A stretch of DNA of 64,000 bases from Tolypocladium sp. Sup5 PDA-1. Its lineage: Eukaryota; Ascomycota; Sordariomycetes; Hypocreales; Ophiocordycipitaceae. Shown here in pieces: positions 21,301 to 32,962 of the stretch. The translations under genes were made by a program, and so were the position numbers. The notes under the pieces were generated by a model, which worked only from the letters and a program-made list of their open reading frames with translations, ran no database searches and was not told the origin of the DNA. Within the stretch, counting starts at the first letter, position 1. Each line of letters starts with the position of its first letter. The stretch spans positions 248,001 through 312,000 of the forward strand of contig JPHH03000008.1 in NCBI GenBank assembly GCA_000750105.3, read 5' to 3'.

Positions 21301-24294
21301 CCACCTTTCCAGGGGATCATGCTCCCTTCCATCCGTTGGAGGAACCATGTTCATTGTGAGAGACTGGCCACGGATTCTAACACCAGGGGCATAAGCCAAC
21401 TGAGGGGTTTTTGCCAGGACTGGTGAAGCTGCCGAATGAGAAGACGATGGGCGGCGGCCTGTATCGGCTGGCCTGTAGTGCCGATTGCCATGCACAGCAC
21501 CGGGAGATTGTGTCGAAGCACGAGGCGGCGGCACAAATCCGGGATGAGCCGTTGGCGCCGTTTGAGGCATGTAGTTTGAGCCGGCCCTCTTCGGAGGTGA
21601 CAGGGTGGATGGCGCATGGTTGCTAGCAGCCAAAGGCGGTGTTTGACGAGCTGCTGCCGGAGACGCTGGTTTGTAGCTTAACTCTGTATTCGCAGGAGGT
21701 GCTTGGGTTGCGCTAAATGATCTGTTGGCCGGCGAGGCATCGTCTTCCTCCTCCTCATCAACTTCACGCGTAGGCGGAAGTGACGACACTCGGTTCAGTC
21801 TAGGTTCAAAGGAGGAGCTTGATCGACGGTCAAAGTGATGCGCATCGCCATTGGGAGCATGTACTGCACTGTGCAATTTGTCGCTGCTGGAATCGAAGTG
21901 AGCCAGGGGACTCGACGTCCTTGGCAGATGTGGCAGAACTGCTTGCGAGGGGGTAACTGGACCCGAAGGGCTGTGCGAGCTAGCTGGTCGGGATGTCGCC
22001 GGAGCTGGGGAATACCGAGTCGGTGCCGCAGGCGGTGGTGCCCCATGAGTATGCGGTTGTTGTGCCGGAGCAGGGGAGTATCTGGTTGCATTGCCGGACG
22101 GCGGTGGCATCGGGGGCGCCGAGGACTGAAGTGCGGCATAGGGGCTCACTCTCTCAGGTGCGACAAGGTTACCAACTGCAGATGGCTGCGGAGCTGGAGG
22201 AGGCACAGCGTTGGCCATGGGAGGAGGCACAGCGTTGGCCATGGGAGGAGGCATAGCGTTGGTCATGGGAGCGGTCGGTTGCGGCTGTTGTCCGGCGGGA
22301 GCATACGGGCTCGGCGACTGCGTCCTATTGCTGTGCCTCGAGCTCGGCCGCGGTTTCGCCACCACGGGCAAGTCTTCAAAGAAGCTTCCCTGACTGCGAA
22401 GGACAGGGGCAGAGGCCTTCTGGTTCAGGGGTGGCCTCTGGGCTGCTTGACCAGCAGCAGGTGGTAGGCCGGCCGAAGGCGGGTGGCCTGGAGAAAACAT
22501 GCTCGTGCTCCTAGAGGGAGCGGGCGCCTGCTCGCGAGGAAGTTGCTGCATGCTCGCTCGTTTTCGAGGCTTCACCGTGGTGGTCACCAGGTCCGTTGGC
22601 AGATCGTACGGGGAGGAATAGCCGCCTTTCGACTTGTCCGCGAAGCTTTGGGCTTTGACAAGCTCCGGACGCGGCTGGGGAGGTTGGCCATATTGCGAAA
22701 CTGCGTTGAACGGGGCGGGTGCGAGTTGTTGATACGGATTCTTCTGCACGGGGGCGGCGGCCGAGGGTATGTGCGATGTAGATGGCTGCTGAGAAACAAC
22801 CCCGACCGGGGCGTAAGGGTTCGGTGCGGCGGTTTGCCGAGTTGCGGATGCAACTGGTGCCGGCTGAGGCTCAGGAACGGCATCATCAGTATCATCCTCT
22901 AGGAACCCCTCGTCATCGCTCCCAAGGAAGGCGGTTGCGTCAATCTCCTTGTTCTCTGTTGTTGAATCCTCGAGAAGAAATTCGTCGTCATCATCGCCAG
23001 CAAATGCCTCTTGCCACTTGGACGCAAGATCTTCTGTCTTAGGTTGGCCCGTTACCTGCTCGTCTTGATGATCAGTCGCGCCGTAAATGCCTGTTGCGTC
23101 CTCCACACCTTGGCTCTCCGTGGTCTGGGTCGCCTCGTGCTCTTCCACGGTCTCCTCAAGAGTACTCTGGCGTGACAGCGGCTCAGGGTTCATCGCACCC
23201 ATGACTTGCATGGTAGACTTGCGCTCGATGGGATGAATGCCTTCGTCCATATTATCCGCCTGCGTGCCTGGCTCTTGTACTTTGGTGAAAAAGTCGTCAT
23301 CGTTTCCGTGATCGCTGGCGAACGGGTCGGCGAAAGCGACGGAGGTGGCATCTCGAGTCTCGTTCCCGGTCGCATCGGAGTGAGGTATCAGGGGAATGCC
23401 TTCTTCGTAACGGGCTTCTGATGCATCCACTTGGGGTTCCTCTATCCATTGGGTATGCGCGGCTGTCGCCCTCTCCGGCGGCCCAGGTGAGGAGTGGTTA
23501 TCATGAGCGCTGCCTGCCCGATATTGCTCTTCGTCGAATTCAGCTTCCCTTTCAGTTTCCTCCATGACGTCCAAGGCTTGAGTCGATGGCAGAGGCATCT
23601 CACTGTGCTCCTCAGCATTGGCAGCCATGAGGGGGACCACTGGGAACGAATTCGTTCGGTTTGACGGAGGCATGAAACTGAAGGTGTCGGTGTCGGAGCG
23701 TGTCAAGTTCCAGTCACCGTCGTCGTCGTCGTTGAAGCTGACTTCGTGTGACACGGTTCGGGCAAAAGACATGGAGCTAGAATGTTGCGCCGTGGTTGGC
23801 GGCGCACCGGTTTCAGTAGGCGTCGTCGTCTGGGGCAAGTCTTCGTCCGGTTGTGGTTGCGCTTCGGTCTTGAGTGCCTCAGTATAGGCCTGCGGTTGTG
23901 CTTCCTCCGTGGCCAACCAAGCAGCGCCATCAATGTCGCCCCCATCCTGGGAAAACGCAGCGTCGACCCCGTTCTCCTGCGCCGGCGCCTCGGCCGCCTG
24001 TGATGCGACGTCCTCTTGGGGTTCCGCGTCGTCCGAGGCTAGCCAGGCATTCGCGTCGTCATCGTCGGCGTCGTTGGAAAGCCAGGCGTCAGCTGCGTCC
24101 AGCCCATTTTCAGGGTCAAGGGCATCGCGGGACTCGAGATGTTGCGTCGTGTCCTTGCTGACGGGCTCCGTCGTGGCCGAGGCTGGCACCTCGAGGTCCG
24201 TGGCATCGGCATCTCTGGCGGCTGGGGGAGGAGGAGCATGGCTATTCGGCATCAATGCTGGATGCCATGACGAGTGGGGGGGGCCGTTGGCCAT
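18327..24294 (-). CDS. SEC16: COPII coat assembly scaffold Sec16
   Basis: A peripheral scaffold at ER exit sites that organises COPII vesicle budding. The spliced product is 1970 aa from two exons: 24294-18972 and 18916-18327, intron 18917-18971. Splicing joins AAEED to AKRAGAQQAGKKGWGFGGWFGG. The layout fits Sec16: a long acidic, Asp/Glu-rich N-terminal region, a Pro/Ser/Ala-rich middle, the conserved central domain from about residue 968 (DPLERWKGVPIIAWGVGG), the helical ACE1-type domain to about 1445, a Pro/Tyr/Gly-rich region with repeated GYEPP, and a C-terminal segment ending KKPRKSGRYVDVMAK. The start at 24294 gives SSWHPALMPNS shortly after the Met. Divergent from NEO1 across 1.7 kb. 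Confidence 0.95.
22201..22272 (-). repeat. Three tandem 24-nt repeats inside SEC16
   Basis: Units at 22201-22224, 22225-22248 and 22249-22272. The first two are identical and the third differs at a few bases. They encode repeated MANAVPPP-type octapeptides in the proline-rich region before the central domain. Confidence 0.85.
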
Positions 24295-26013
24295 TATTGA
24301 GAGACGAGGGACGAGATGCGATGATTAAGTAGACGCCAAACGCAAGATGCAATACCTTTGCAAAGAGGTCAGTGGCGTCACGGAGCTAAAGGGGTGCGAC
24401 ACGCGCAGGCGCGGCGATGCGATGCGCTGACGGAGATCGTGTGTGCGGCGCGACGGGTCTGTGAAACATACTAATACAGGAAAAGAATCGAATGCGGCTG
24501 CTCAATGCGAGGTCCTGTTCGCCATGCCAGGAGCAGAAGAGTCGGGTATCGAGGGGGTCGTGGAGGTTCGGTGGCGTCGTGGGATTGCAAGTGCAAGCTG
24601 GCATGTACGGAGGACCTCAGGCGGTACTGGCAATGGGCTGTGGGACTCGATGGTCGCGCTGAGGTGCTAATTAATTGGAAGCAAAACGTGCCAGCGTGGA
24701 GCCTGCCTGGCAGGCTTGCAGCTAATGGCGGGCCGTCATCACTCCCCGGAATTTATCCGCTTAGCATTCCATACTTGACGCCTGAAGTTGACATCATCAA
24801 GATTTATCGCTCGACACTTTCATCCGTGTACGTTCTCTGCGGCTGCTCGCAAAATCTCCACCGCCATTGATCCCCGAAGTCCTCATCTCGGTTTATTTCA
24901 AGAAGCTTCTGGCATCCAAAGTCCGTTCCCGCGGAGTTGTCGGGGTCTTGATGGATGTTGCTCCGCGACTCCGTTGTAGACTCGGCCATCATTGGACAAA
25001 TTCACCGAACCGGCCACGCCGGACAATGCTCCGAGGCCAGCTTCTGTACGTCGTCTTTGCAAGGCATCATTTTGTTTCGTTCTCGTCGTACGAAGACGCC
25101 AAGTCTCTATTCCTTCGTTTCTAACTTCCTTGCACTGCGTCTCGTGTCTGTTTCACAGCTTAGAGCTTGCTCCTCCTCGTTTACATCCGTGCTAGCAGAG
25201 CTAGACACAGTTGGCCGCCGGCGCATCAAACTGCCACAAACGCCTGCCCATGGTTGCCTTTTGTTTCGTTGGCGGTGTTTATTTCTACGCATGTGCCAAA
25301 ACTACGTAACCCGGTTCCTGCTATGACTCTCTGGCCAGCTTTCGCCATGTCATCAAACTTGCCGAGTATGTGTCCTAAAGGCTGGATACGCAGCATTACC
25401 TGTCCGGCCTTCCCCACCCTAGGTCTCCAACGAACTCTCTGAGACCTTCCAAGAGACTGCAGACTTCTTTCAGGGCTTCGATGTCGGCAGTTCCGGTTTA
25501 TGCCGACTCAAAAGCCATTCGTAACGGCGTGAATGGCGCTCGAATATTCATATCCGCTCCTCGATCAACTAAAAGCTGGGCTATACTGTAGGGTAGGGCC
25601 CAGGTAAGCACCAGCAGCAGGTGCTCCCTGGAGGCGGCCAAGTGTACTCCGTAGGCCCCACCCGGGTAAGCTCCCCGCCAGGACAGCAAACCCCTGGCGT
25701 CAGCCTGCCGGGTTACGTATCCCAGATGCGTCAAGCCCGAGGGGGAGACCGTGTCAACCACAATCTCCCTTCACGACAATACCATATCATCCTCACCGCG
25801 GACTTCCCTCGCCTTCGGAACCCGACATCTCGCTATAGCTTGCGGAGCAGCTAGAGGATGCTAACCAGAGACGACCCCCAGCGCCTGTGACCAGCAGTTC
25901 CCGTGCCGCGTCCAATCCGGGGTCGTGCGCCACGGCGCAGCATGATCAACCAGCAACGCCAGCGCAGCTGCCACCTTCTCCAACACCAGGCGCGTGGTGG
26001 AAACTGATGCGGG
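24295..26013. other. 1.7 kb divergent intergenic region SEC16 / NEO1
   Basis: Promoter space of both genes plus an unexplained middle. It holds a broken ankyrin-like fragment (about 25405-25761, minus) and a 62-codon minus-strand frame (24804-24992) with no recognisable content. No RNA gene seen. Confidence 0.5.
25405..25761 (-). pseudogene. Possible relic of an ankyrin-repeat gene
   Basis: On the minus strand a short frame reads SIAQLLVDRGADMNIRAPFT followed by PLRMAFESA, which looks like the second helix and loop of one ankyrin repeat and the start of the next. A TAA at 25498-25500 then interrupts, and the same frame continues with TGTADIEALKEVCSLLEGLR before another stop. No start codon, no further repeats and no flanking domain are evident. 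An acceptor-like CCCTACAG precedes the ankyrin part. It may be a decayed gene fragment or a chance match. The stop could have arisen from a CAA codon by a C-to-T change, which would fit RIP, but one site proves nothing. Confidence 0.3.
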
Positions 26014-29000
26014 ATGCCTCCCACACCTCCGTACCGACCGACCGAGCCGCCCGATTCGCCCACGCATGATTCCGACTCGGACCTCGACCTCGATATCCAG
26101 GAGCTGGACCCCATCTCGACCGAGCCGGCACGAGGATCACGCCGGGACCCTCCCGCCGCGGAGCAAAAGACATCGAGGATAGCGCTGCGAAACTTGCGCA
26201 TGGGAGGACTGCGGCGCGCCAACAAACGTGGCCGCGGGTACGGGGATCTCGGCGCGAACCGCGACGACGTGGACGACCACACACGCGGGCTCTTGGACGA
26301 GCACGATGGATCCAGGCAGCCGTGGTCCGATGGCAGCGGTAACGGAGACGATGATGCGCCGCTTCTGGGAGGAGACCAGAGGCCTCACAACCGAAGACCG
26401 TCCCGGTCCAGCCTCCGGCTCCCGAGCTTCATGTCCAGCTCCAAGAAGGCGGATGATGAAGGACCCGAGGAGCAGGAAGACGACCCGTCGGCGTCAAGAC
26501 TGGTAGCTGTCGGGTCCAACCAAGCCACTCGATTCCCGACCAACATCGTCTCCAATGCCAAGTACACGGCCCTGACGTTTCTACCCGTCACCCTCTACAA
26601 CGAATTCTCCTTCTTCTTCAACATGTATTTCTTACTCGTCGCCTTGTCGCAGGTCATTCCCGCCCTCCGCATCGGCTATCTTTCAACATACATTGCTCCG
26701 CTAGCGTTTGTTCTATGCATCACCATGGGGAAGGAGGCGTATGACGACATCGCGAGGCGGAGGAGAGACACCGAGGCAAACTCGGAAGAGTACAAGGTGT
26801 TTCTGTTTAGCGACCCGGAATCGCGTCCTGCAGCCCTCCGACCGCGACGGCCTCTCCGGTCTGACACTGTTAGACGGGGCGCCCGGAGACCGAGAGGAGG
26901 TCGACAAGACTTGTCTGATATTCAAGAGGAGGAAGAGCGGGACGAACCGGCCCAGCCATCGTCCTACGTCCAGGAAATCAGCCGCAAATCAAAGGACCTT
27001 AAAGTGGGCGATGTCCTCAAACTTAGCAAGGGACAGCGAGTGCCGTCAGACGTTGTCATCTTGCAATGCTATACTTCGGATGGGCCTACTGCCACTACCA
27101 CCCCGACAAAGGAGCCGGCGGAGGAGGAAGCACTGTTGGCATTTGCCGAGGGCGAGCAGGGCTCGAAAGGCAAACAGCCAGCTGCCGAAGCCACCCAGAA
27201 CGAAGCCGAAACCGGCTCGGTTGGCGAGACGTTTATCAGAACCGACCAGCTTGATGGAGAGACGGATTGGAAGCTGAGGCTGGCATCACCTCTGACCCAG
27301 CACCTCGCCCCCGAGGAGTTTGTCCGCCTTCGGGTGACTGGAGGGAAGCCTGACAAGAAGGTGAACGAGTTTGTGGGAACGGTCGAGCTGCTTCCCACGA
27401 GGCAAGATGCCACCAGCCACCACCCCGTGCTCCAACAAGATGGCGACGACCCCAAGTCTACGGCGCTGAATATTGACAATACTGCTTGGGCAAACACGGT
27501 GATTGCCTCCCAAGGAACGACGCTGGCCGTGATCATGTACACGGGCCCACAGACGCGATCTGCTCTCTCCACGTCGCCTTCGCGCTCCAAGACTGGTCTT
27601 TTGGAGTACGAGATTAACTCGTTGACGAAGATCCTGTGCGCACTGACGCTGGCCCTTTCAATACTGCTGGTTGCTCTGGAGGGCTTTGAGAATACCGAGG
27701 GAAACGTTTGGTACATCAAAATCATGCGCTTCCTGGTTCTCTTCTCGACCATTGTGCCAATCAGTCTGCGTGTCAACTTGGACCTGGGAAAGAGCGTATA
27801 CTCGCGGTTCATCCAGCGCGATCCTGGCATCCCGGGTGCCGTCGTCCGAACAAGCACGATTCCTGAAGATCTCGGGCGCATCGAGTACTTGCTCAGCGAC
27901 AAGACGGGAACCCTGACACAAAATGACATGGAGATGAAGAAAATCCATGTCGGCACAGTCTCCTACGCAAACGAGGCCATGGACGAGGTCGCGTCGTACG
28001 TCAAGCAAGGCTTCTACATCCAGCCTACCACGGATCCATCGTCACAAACGATGCTCATAACGCCGTCCTCGACATACTCGGCCACCGTCAACGTTGGTGC
28101 GACTCGCACGAGGAGAGAGATAGGATCGCGAGTGCGCGATGTTGTCTTGGCCTTGGCTCTCTGCCACAACGTGACGCCAACAGTCGATACCGAAGATGGC
28201 AGGGAAGTCACGTCGTATCAGGCATCATCGCCAGATGAGATTGCGATCGTCAAATGGACCGAATCTGTCGGTCTCAAATTGGCATCTCGCGATCGGAAGA
28301 GCATGACGCTCGAATCCACAGATAGCGGACGACCAGCTGTCCGAGTCCGCATTCTCGACGTCTTCCCGTTCACGTCAGACGGTAAGCGCATGGGCATCGT
28401 GGTCCACTTTCAAGAAAACATAAACGCGCCGTCGACCGACTTGAGCAGCGGCGAGATATGGTTCTACCAAAAGGGCGCCGATACGGTCATGAGCTCCATC
28501 GTGGTCGCCAACGACTGGCTCGATGAAGAAACCGCGAATATGGCGCGAGAAGGACTGCGAACACTGGTAGTTGGCCGCAAAAAGCTATCTGTTCAGCAAT
28601 ATCAGGAGTTCTCGTCCCAACACCAAGAAGCTTCGTTGGCAATTGCCGGGCGCGATGCCGGGATGCAGAGAGTCGTGTCGCACTACCTCGAGAGCGATCT
28701 TGAGCTCCTCGGCGTTACTGGTGTGGAAGACAAGCTGCAAAAGGACGTCAAGCCGTCTCTGGAACTGCTGCGCAACGCGGGCATCAAGATCTGGATGCTG
28801 ACTGGCGACAAGGTTGAGACGGCGAGGTGTGTCGCCGTCAGTTCCAAGCTCGTCGCCAGGGGCCAGTACATCTACACCGTCGCCAAGCTCAAGAAGAAGG
28901 ACAGCGCGCAAGACCACCTCGACTTTCTCCGCAGCAAGACAGATGCCTGCCTCCTCATCGACGGCGAGAGCCTTCAGCTCCTGCTGACGCACTTCCGCAT

Positions 29001-30025
29001 CGAGTTTATATCCATCGCCGTACTCCTGCCCACGGTGGTGGCATGCCGTTGCTCGCCCACGCAAAAGGCCGAGGTTGCTAAGCTCATCAAGGAATACACC
29101 AAGAAACGAGTGTGCTGCATAGGAGACGGTGGGAATGACGTCTCCATGATTCAGGCTGCAGACGTGGGCGTGGGTATAGTGGGCAAGGAGGGACGGCAGG
29201 CAAGTTTGGCGGCCGACTTTTCGATTGAGCAGTTTTATCACCTGGTCAAGCTGCTGGTGTGGCACGGGCGCAACAGCTACAAACGCAGTGCGAAGCTGGC
29301 GCAGTTTGTGATACACCGCGGTCTCATCATCGCCGTGTGCCAGACAATGTTCAGCATCGCGCTCAAGTTTGAACCCGAAGGCTTGTATACGGTGAGTTTC
29401 TCCTTGCCCTATGTAGGCGATGACCTCCTACTGACAGGCAACAGGACTGGCTCCTTGTCGGCTACGCGACGGTTTATACTGCGGCTCCGGTGTTGTCTCT
29501 GGTCCTCGACAAGGACGTGGACGAGAACCTGGCCAACCTCTACCCGGAGCTGTACAAGGAGCTTACGTCTGGGCGCTCGCTGTCGTACCGCACGTTCTTC
29601 GTCTGGGTGTTTGTGTCCATCTACCAGGGCGGCATGATCCAAGGCTTATCTCAGATCCTCACGGACGTTGAGGGCAAGAAGATGGTGGCCGTCAGCTACA
29701 CGGTGCTTGTTCTCAACGAACTCATCATGGTTGCGATTGAGATTACGACGTGGCATCCCGTCATGATCCTCAGCATCCTGGGTACCTTTGTCTTCTACGT
29801 CGGGTCGATACCCTTCCTCGGGAGGTACTTTGACCTAGAATTCATCATAACATGGTAAGTTGCCCTGCATCTCCCCTTTTTGGCACAGCATGGCTAACGC
29901 CGTTTAGGGGGTTTCTCTGGCGGATCCTGGCGATTGGGGCCATTTCTCTGGTGCCGCCGTACGCTGGGAAGCTGATTAGGAGAGCCATCAAGCCGCCGTC
30001 GTACAGAAAGGTGCAGAATAGATGA
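26014..30025 (+). CDS. NEO1: P4-type phospholipid flippase Neo1 (ATP9A/B class)
   Basis: Moves aminophospholipids to the cytosolic leaflet of Golgi and endosome membranes. The spliced product is 1301 aa from exons 26014-29391, 29445-29854 and 29908-30025 (introns 29392-29444 and 29855-29907, both 53 nt). Motifs: first membrane pair near 195-245, TDQLDGETDWK (actuator, about 412), PISLR in the fourth membrane helix (about 583), phosphorylation site DKTGTLTQND (about 629), MLTGDK and GDGGNDVSMIQAADVG (about 1037). Exon 2 starts DWLLVGYATVY and exon 3 ends SYRKVQNR. A hydrophilic, Glu/Ala-rich insert (about residues 365-410) precedes DGET. The N-terminal 180 residues are polar and acidic, as in fungal Neo1. 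The class is autonomous of Cdc50 subunits in yeast. Confidence 0.95.
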
Positions 30026-30318
30026 TGGGTCTGAGAAGATGTCGCGAGACGGCGCTGGGGTTGCGTGTCGGGCACTGCAAGCCTGTTTCACGTGTGAAGA
30101 GTGTTGCCGTTTGTTTATTTCAGTAATAGATAGGCTGAATGGGACATTACCTATGCTAAGCCCGTCGGGATTCACGGTTACTAACATGTAGCTCACGAGC
30201 GCAGTTCGCGACAACCTCGATATTCTTCCAGAGAATGATGGCCGTCATTTATCGCCTGCGCCTCTCAAGTACCGCCGAGGTATCCTTTACGGAAAGCTTT
30301 TGACGATGAGCACACTTT

Positions 30319-31377
30319 TCACTTGACCTCGATATGATGTGACTTACCTCCCGGAATCAAGGCAGCCGAGTACATGACCTGCGAGATGGGTCTCAGGTCC
30401 AGGTCTTCATCCCCCTGAACTTGCCTCTCCCAGAACTCGACGACGGCGTCCACCCTCGCCCTCAGGTCCTCGTCCTCGGAGGCGCAAGCAACCCCCAGAC
30501 ACGCGCCAAACTCTCGAAACGCAAGCCGCCGCGCCGCACCCCTTCGCATGAGCTCCGAGTCCTCGTCGAGAAGCGCACGCGCCAGCCGCAGTCCTTCAAC
30601 CCGTAGCTCCGCCGCCCAGCGCTCGTCGCCGACAAACTGGCCTATCCACAGCCCCATCCCCAAGTCGAGCGCGTCGCCGCTCGGCGCGAGCATCCCATGG
30701 TGCATGAGATGCGCGTAGTCGGCCACCTCCGCCGCCAGGACGTCGTGCCCCGGGGCGGCGCGCCGTAGGAGCGTGCACACGACGTACCCCGTCGCGGCGT
30801 CGAGGTGGCCCTGCGAGGGGACGAGCACGCGCCGCATGTCCGTCGAGATCTTCCACACCATGCGCACATCGCCGGATGCTTTGCGCAGCACGAACCGCGG
30901 GTGGATTGCCTGTGCGAGCTGCACGGCCAGGGCGTTGTACGAGGGGTTGTCGGCGGCCAGGGAGAGCCGGTTGAGGGCGAACATCCAGAGGGTGAGGTAG
31001 TGGTGGTACTGTCCGTCGGCGTCGGCGCCCGTCGCGGATAGCTTGCCGATCCGGAGGCCGCCACGGAGAGGCTCCGCGTCCGTCGCGCCGGGGAGGCGGG
31101 CGGAGCCGTCGCGTGTGCTGCCGAGGACGTCGTGGACGGTGGTGACGAGGCGCTTCGCTAGGGTGAGGTACCTGGGCGACGACGTCTCCTGGAATAAAGT
31201 GAGGAAATTGACGACGCCGAATGCGTCGGTCCAGAGGTAGCGTCCGCGGTGGCCGCCCGCGCCGGGGCTATCGGGCGGGATCCAGGCTGTGGCCTCGTCG
31301 TCGGTGAGGTTGTCACAGGGGCCGTAGACAACGGCCATTGCCTCGTGGAAGCGGCGGAGCCGGTCGTCTCGTGCCAT
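30319..31377 (-). CDS. Uncharacterised protein, probable six-hairpin (alpha/alpha toroid) fold
   Basis: An intronless frame of 352 aa starting MARDDRLRRFHEAM. Aromatic-rich helical pairs such as GRYLWTDAFGVVNFLTLF, QYHHYLTLWMFALNRLSLAA and DLGMGLWIGQFVGDERWA repeat along the protein, as in six-hairpin glycosidase-like folds. I do not recognise a named enzyme, and there is no signal peptide. The 3' end is doubtful: a perfect donor GTAAGT at 30347 precedes the final GKSHHIEVK. Splicing it to the AG at 30256-30257 would give an end of PGGDK and a stop at 30245. No catalytic residue can be assigned. Codon use is strongly GC-ending like its neighbours. Confidence 0.75.
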   Translation of the reverse strand: MARDDRLRRFHEAMAVVYGPCDNLTDDEATAWIPPDSPGAGGHRGRYLWTDAFGVVNFLTLFQETSSPRYLTLAKRLVTTVHDVLGSTRDGSARLPGATDAEPLRGGLRIGKLSATGADADGQYHHYLTLWMFALNRLSLAADNPSYNALAVQLAQAIHPRFVLRKASGDVRMVWKISTDMRRVLVPSQGHLDAATGYVVCTLLRRAAPGHDVLAAEVADYAHLMHHGMLAPSGDALDLGMGLWIGQFVGDERWAAELRVEGLRLARALLDEDSELMRRGAARRLAFREFGACLGVACASEDEDLRARVDAVVEFWERQVQGDEDLDLRPISQVMYSAALIPGGKSHHIEVK

Positions 31378-31654
31378 GGTCTTTCCTTTGCTGCCTCTTT
31401 CGACTTTATGCGGCGTTGAGTACGTGCGACGAATTGTGACGATGGTATAGTAGCATATCGCGAGTTGCCCTGTCGCTGATGTTCGTGTAAGGGCCCATCG
31501 CGAATTACGTCACCGTGAGGGCATACAGGCCGCCTGTCCTACACATGACAAGCAACGCACCCTTGGATGTAGTAGTATATGAATTGCAACGTTTCTGCCG
31601 AATCCATCGCCGCCTACAAGTGTACATTTATACAAAACTCCACGTAAATGCATC

Positions 31655-32962
31655 TCAAAGCTTGAGCATGAGCCAGTCGTTGGCCAGGCTTGGGTATCGC
31701 CTCTGTAATTGGGCCGCAACACCGCCCACGGGCCCTTGTGTCAGTGCGCCTCCCAGCCAGACCTTGGGGCCGGCATAGTGGGAGATGAAGCCATCTGGCC
31801 CCGAGATCATGAATATGTTCTTTCCAGGCCCGGTATTGTTGGAAGTTGGGCACTGACAGGCCCCTCCTGGCTTCTCGAATTCGGAGGCCTTTTCGTGTAG
31901 TTGTTGGTCGTGGAATATGCATCCCTGCCCAGATGAAACTGAACTTGAGGGAGGGTTCGCAGGAGCCGTCAACGCCTTTTGAATGTCGCCTTGCCGAAAC
32001 TGTGTGCCCTCCTCATCGACGGCGACGCGAACGCTCAGCCGGTCACCGTACTTTGCCTTCATCTCCGTCAGATGCAAAGCGATATGACTTGGGCTCTCGA
32101 GATCAGCCGGAAGTTCCGCCGGAGTCTTGCCCGCCCATAGGTTCCACCACGATGTCGTCACAGCCGGACGGCTCTGCACCTCCTCCCTCTTCCTGACAGC
32201 CCAGAGCAGGCTCACAGTCGTCTCGTCGCTCCCATCGAGCACCGCCTTGGCCACCTGCATCCCCGGCACCAGCCCCGTCCCTCCCGCCAGAAACACAACG
32301 TGCCTCCGCGAGCCCAACCTCCGCAACACGTCGAATCCCGTGTGCGGCCCTCTCAGCCAGACGTCCCGCCCGACGCCCAGCCGGCTGAGGTAGTTGGACA
32401 TCTCGCCGCCGCCGACGGCGCGCACGTAGAACCGCAGGCGACCGTCCGCGGGGTCCTCGCCCTGCAGCGGCGGCAGCGGGGTGTAGTGTCTTGCGATCTG
32501 CACCTCTGGCTGCTTGAACTCGACGCACCAGAGGGGGTGCCGCCAGAGGGCCGTGCCTGGCTGGAGGTACGGCGGAGACGGGTCCGGGTGGTGCGGCGCG
32601 ATGGTGAGGATGACGGACGTGGGCGAGATGGCTTCCCGGGAGGTGATGGTGTAAGGGATGAAGGTATCGCTGTTGAGCGTGCTGCTTTTGCGGGAGGGCG
32701 TGGCGAGGTAGTATAATGTGCCGCCGAGTAGGAGTCCGAATACGAAGATGGGAGCAAATCCTCTGCCTTGTTTGTGCTGCTGCGTGGCAGTCGAGTATCG
32801 TCTGGTCTCGTGGCGTTGACGGCATGGTGATGAGTGAGTGGTTCTCGTTGATGAGTGAATGTTGGAGACCCATGGCGTCCGCTGCTCAAGACATGTTCTC
32901 GCCGTGCCTCTCCACCGCAACGTCCTCCGCAATGCATGATTCAAACGCCCATGGCCGGCCAT
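31655..32962 (-). CDS. CYC2: Mitochondrial FAD/NAD(P)H oxidoreductase, Cyc2-like
   Basis: A 435-aa protein of the cytochrome-b5-reductase/ferredoxin-reductase type. The first 65 residues are Arg/Ser/Thr-rich and free of acidic runs, a typical mitochondrial presequence, followed by one membrane span (about 69-86, FAPIFVFGLLLGGTLYYLA). FAD domain: ARHYTPLPP (RxYT), GGEMSNYLSRL, VWLRGPHTGF. NAD domain: VVFLAGGTGLVPGMQVAKAV and FMISGPDGFISHYAG. Yeast Cyc2 has the same layout on the inner membrane and supports haem attachment to cytochrome c; that role is inferred here by resemblance. No introns. The start at 32962 is the first ATG, with no strong competitor before the membrane span. Confidence 0.85.
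   Translation of the reverse strand: MAGHGRLNHALRRTLRWRGTARTCLEQRTPWVSNIHSSTRTTHSSPCRQRHETRRYSTATQQHKQGRGFAPIFVFGLLLGGTLYYLATPSRKSSTLNSDTFIPYTITSREAISPTSVILTIAPHHPDPSPPYLQPGTALWRHPLWCVEFKQPEVQIARHYTPLPPLQGEDPADGRLRFYVRAVGGGEMSNYLSRLGVGRDVWLRGPHTGFDVLRRLGSRRHVVFLAGGTGLVPGMQVAKAVLDGSDETTVSLLWAVRKREEVQSRPAVTTSWWNLWAGKTPAELPADLESPSHIALHLTEMKAKYGDRLSVRVAVDEEGTQFRQGDIQKALTAPANPPSSSVSSGQGCIFHDQQLHEKASEFEKPGGACQCPTSNNTGPGKNIFMISGPDGFISHYAGPKVWLGGALTQGPVGGVAAQLQRRYPSLANDWLMLKL

Noticed and set aside
24804..24992. 62-codon minus-strand frame MMAESTTESRSN... in the SEC16/NEO1 gap
   Set aside because: It has an ATG pair and a plausible composition, but no promoter element, splice context or similarity I can point to.
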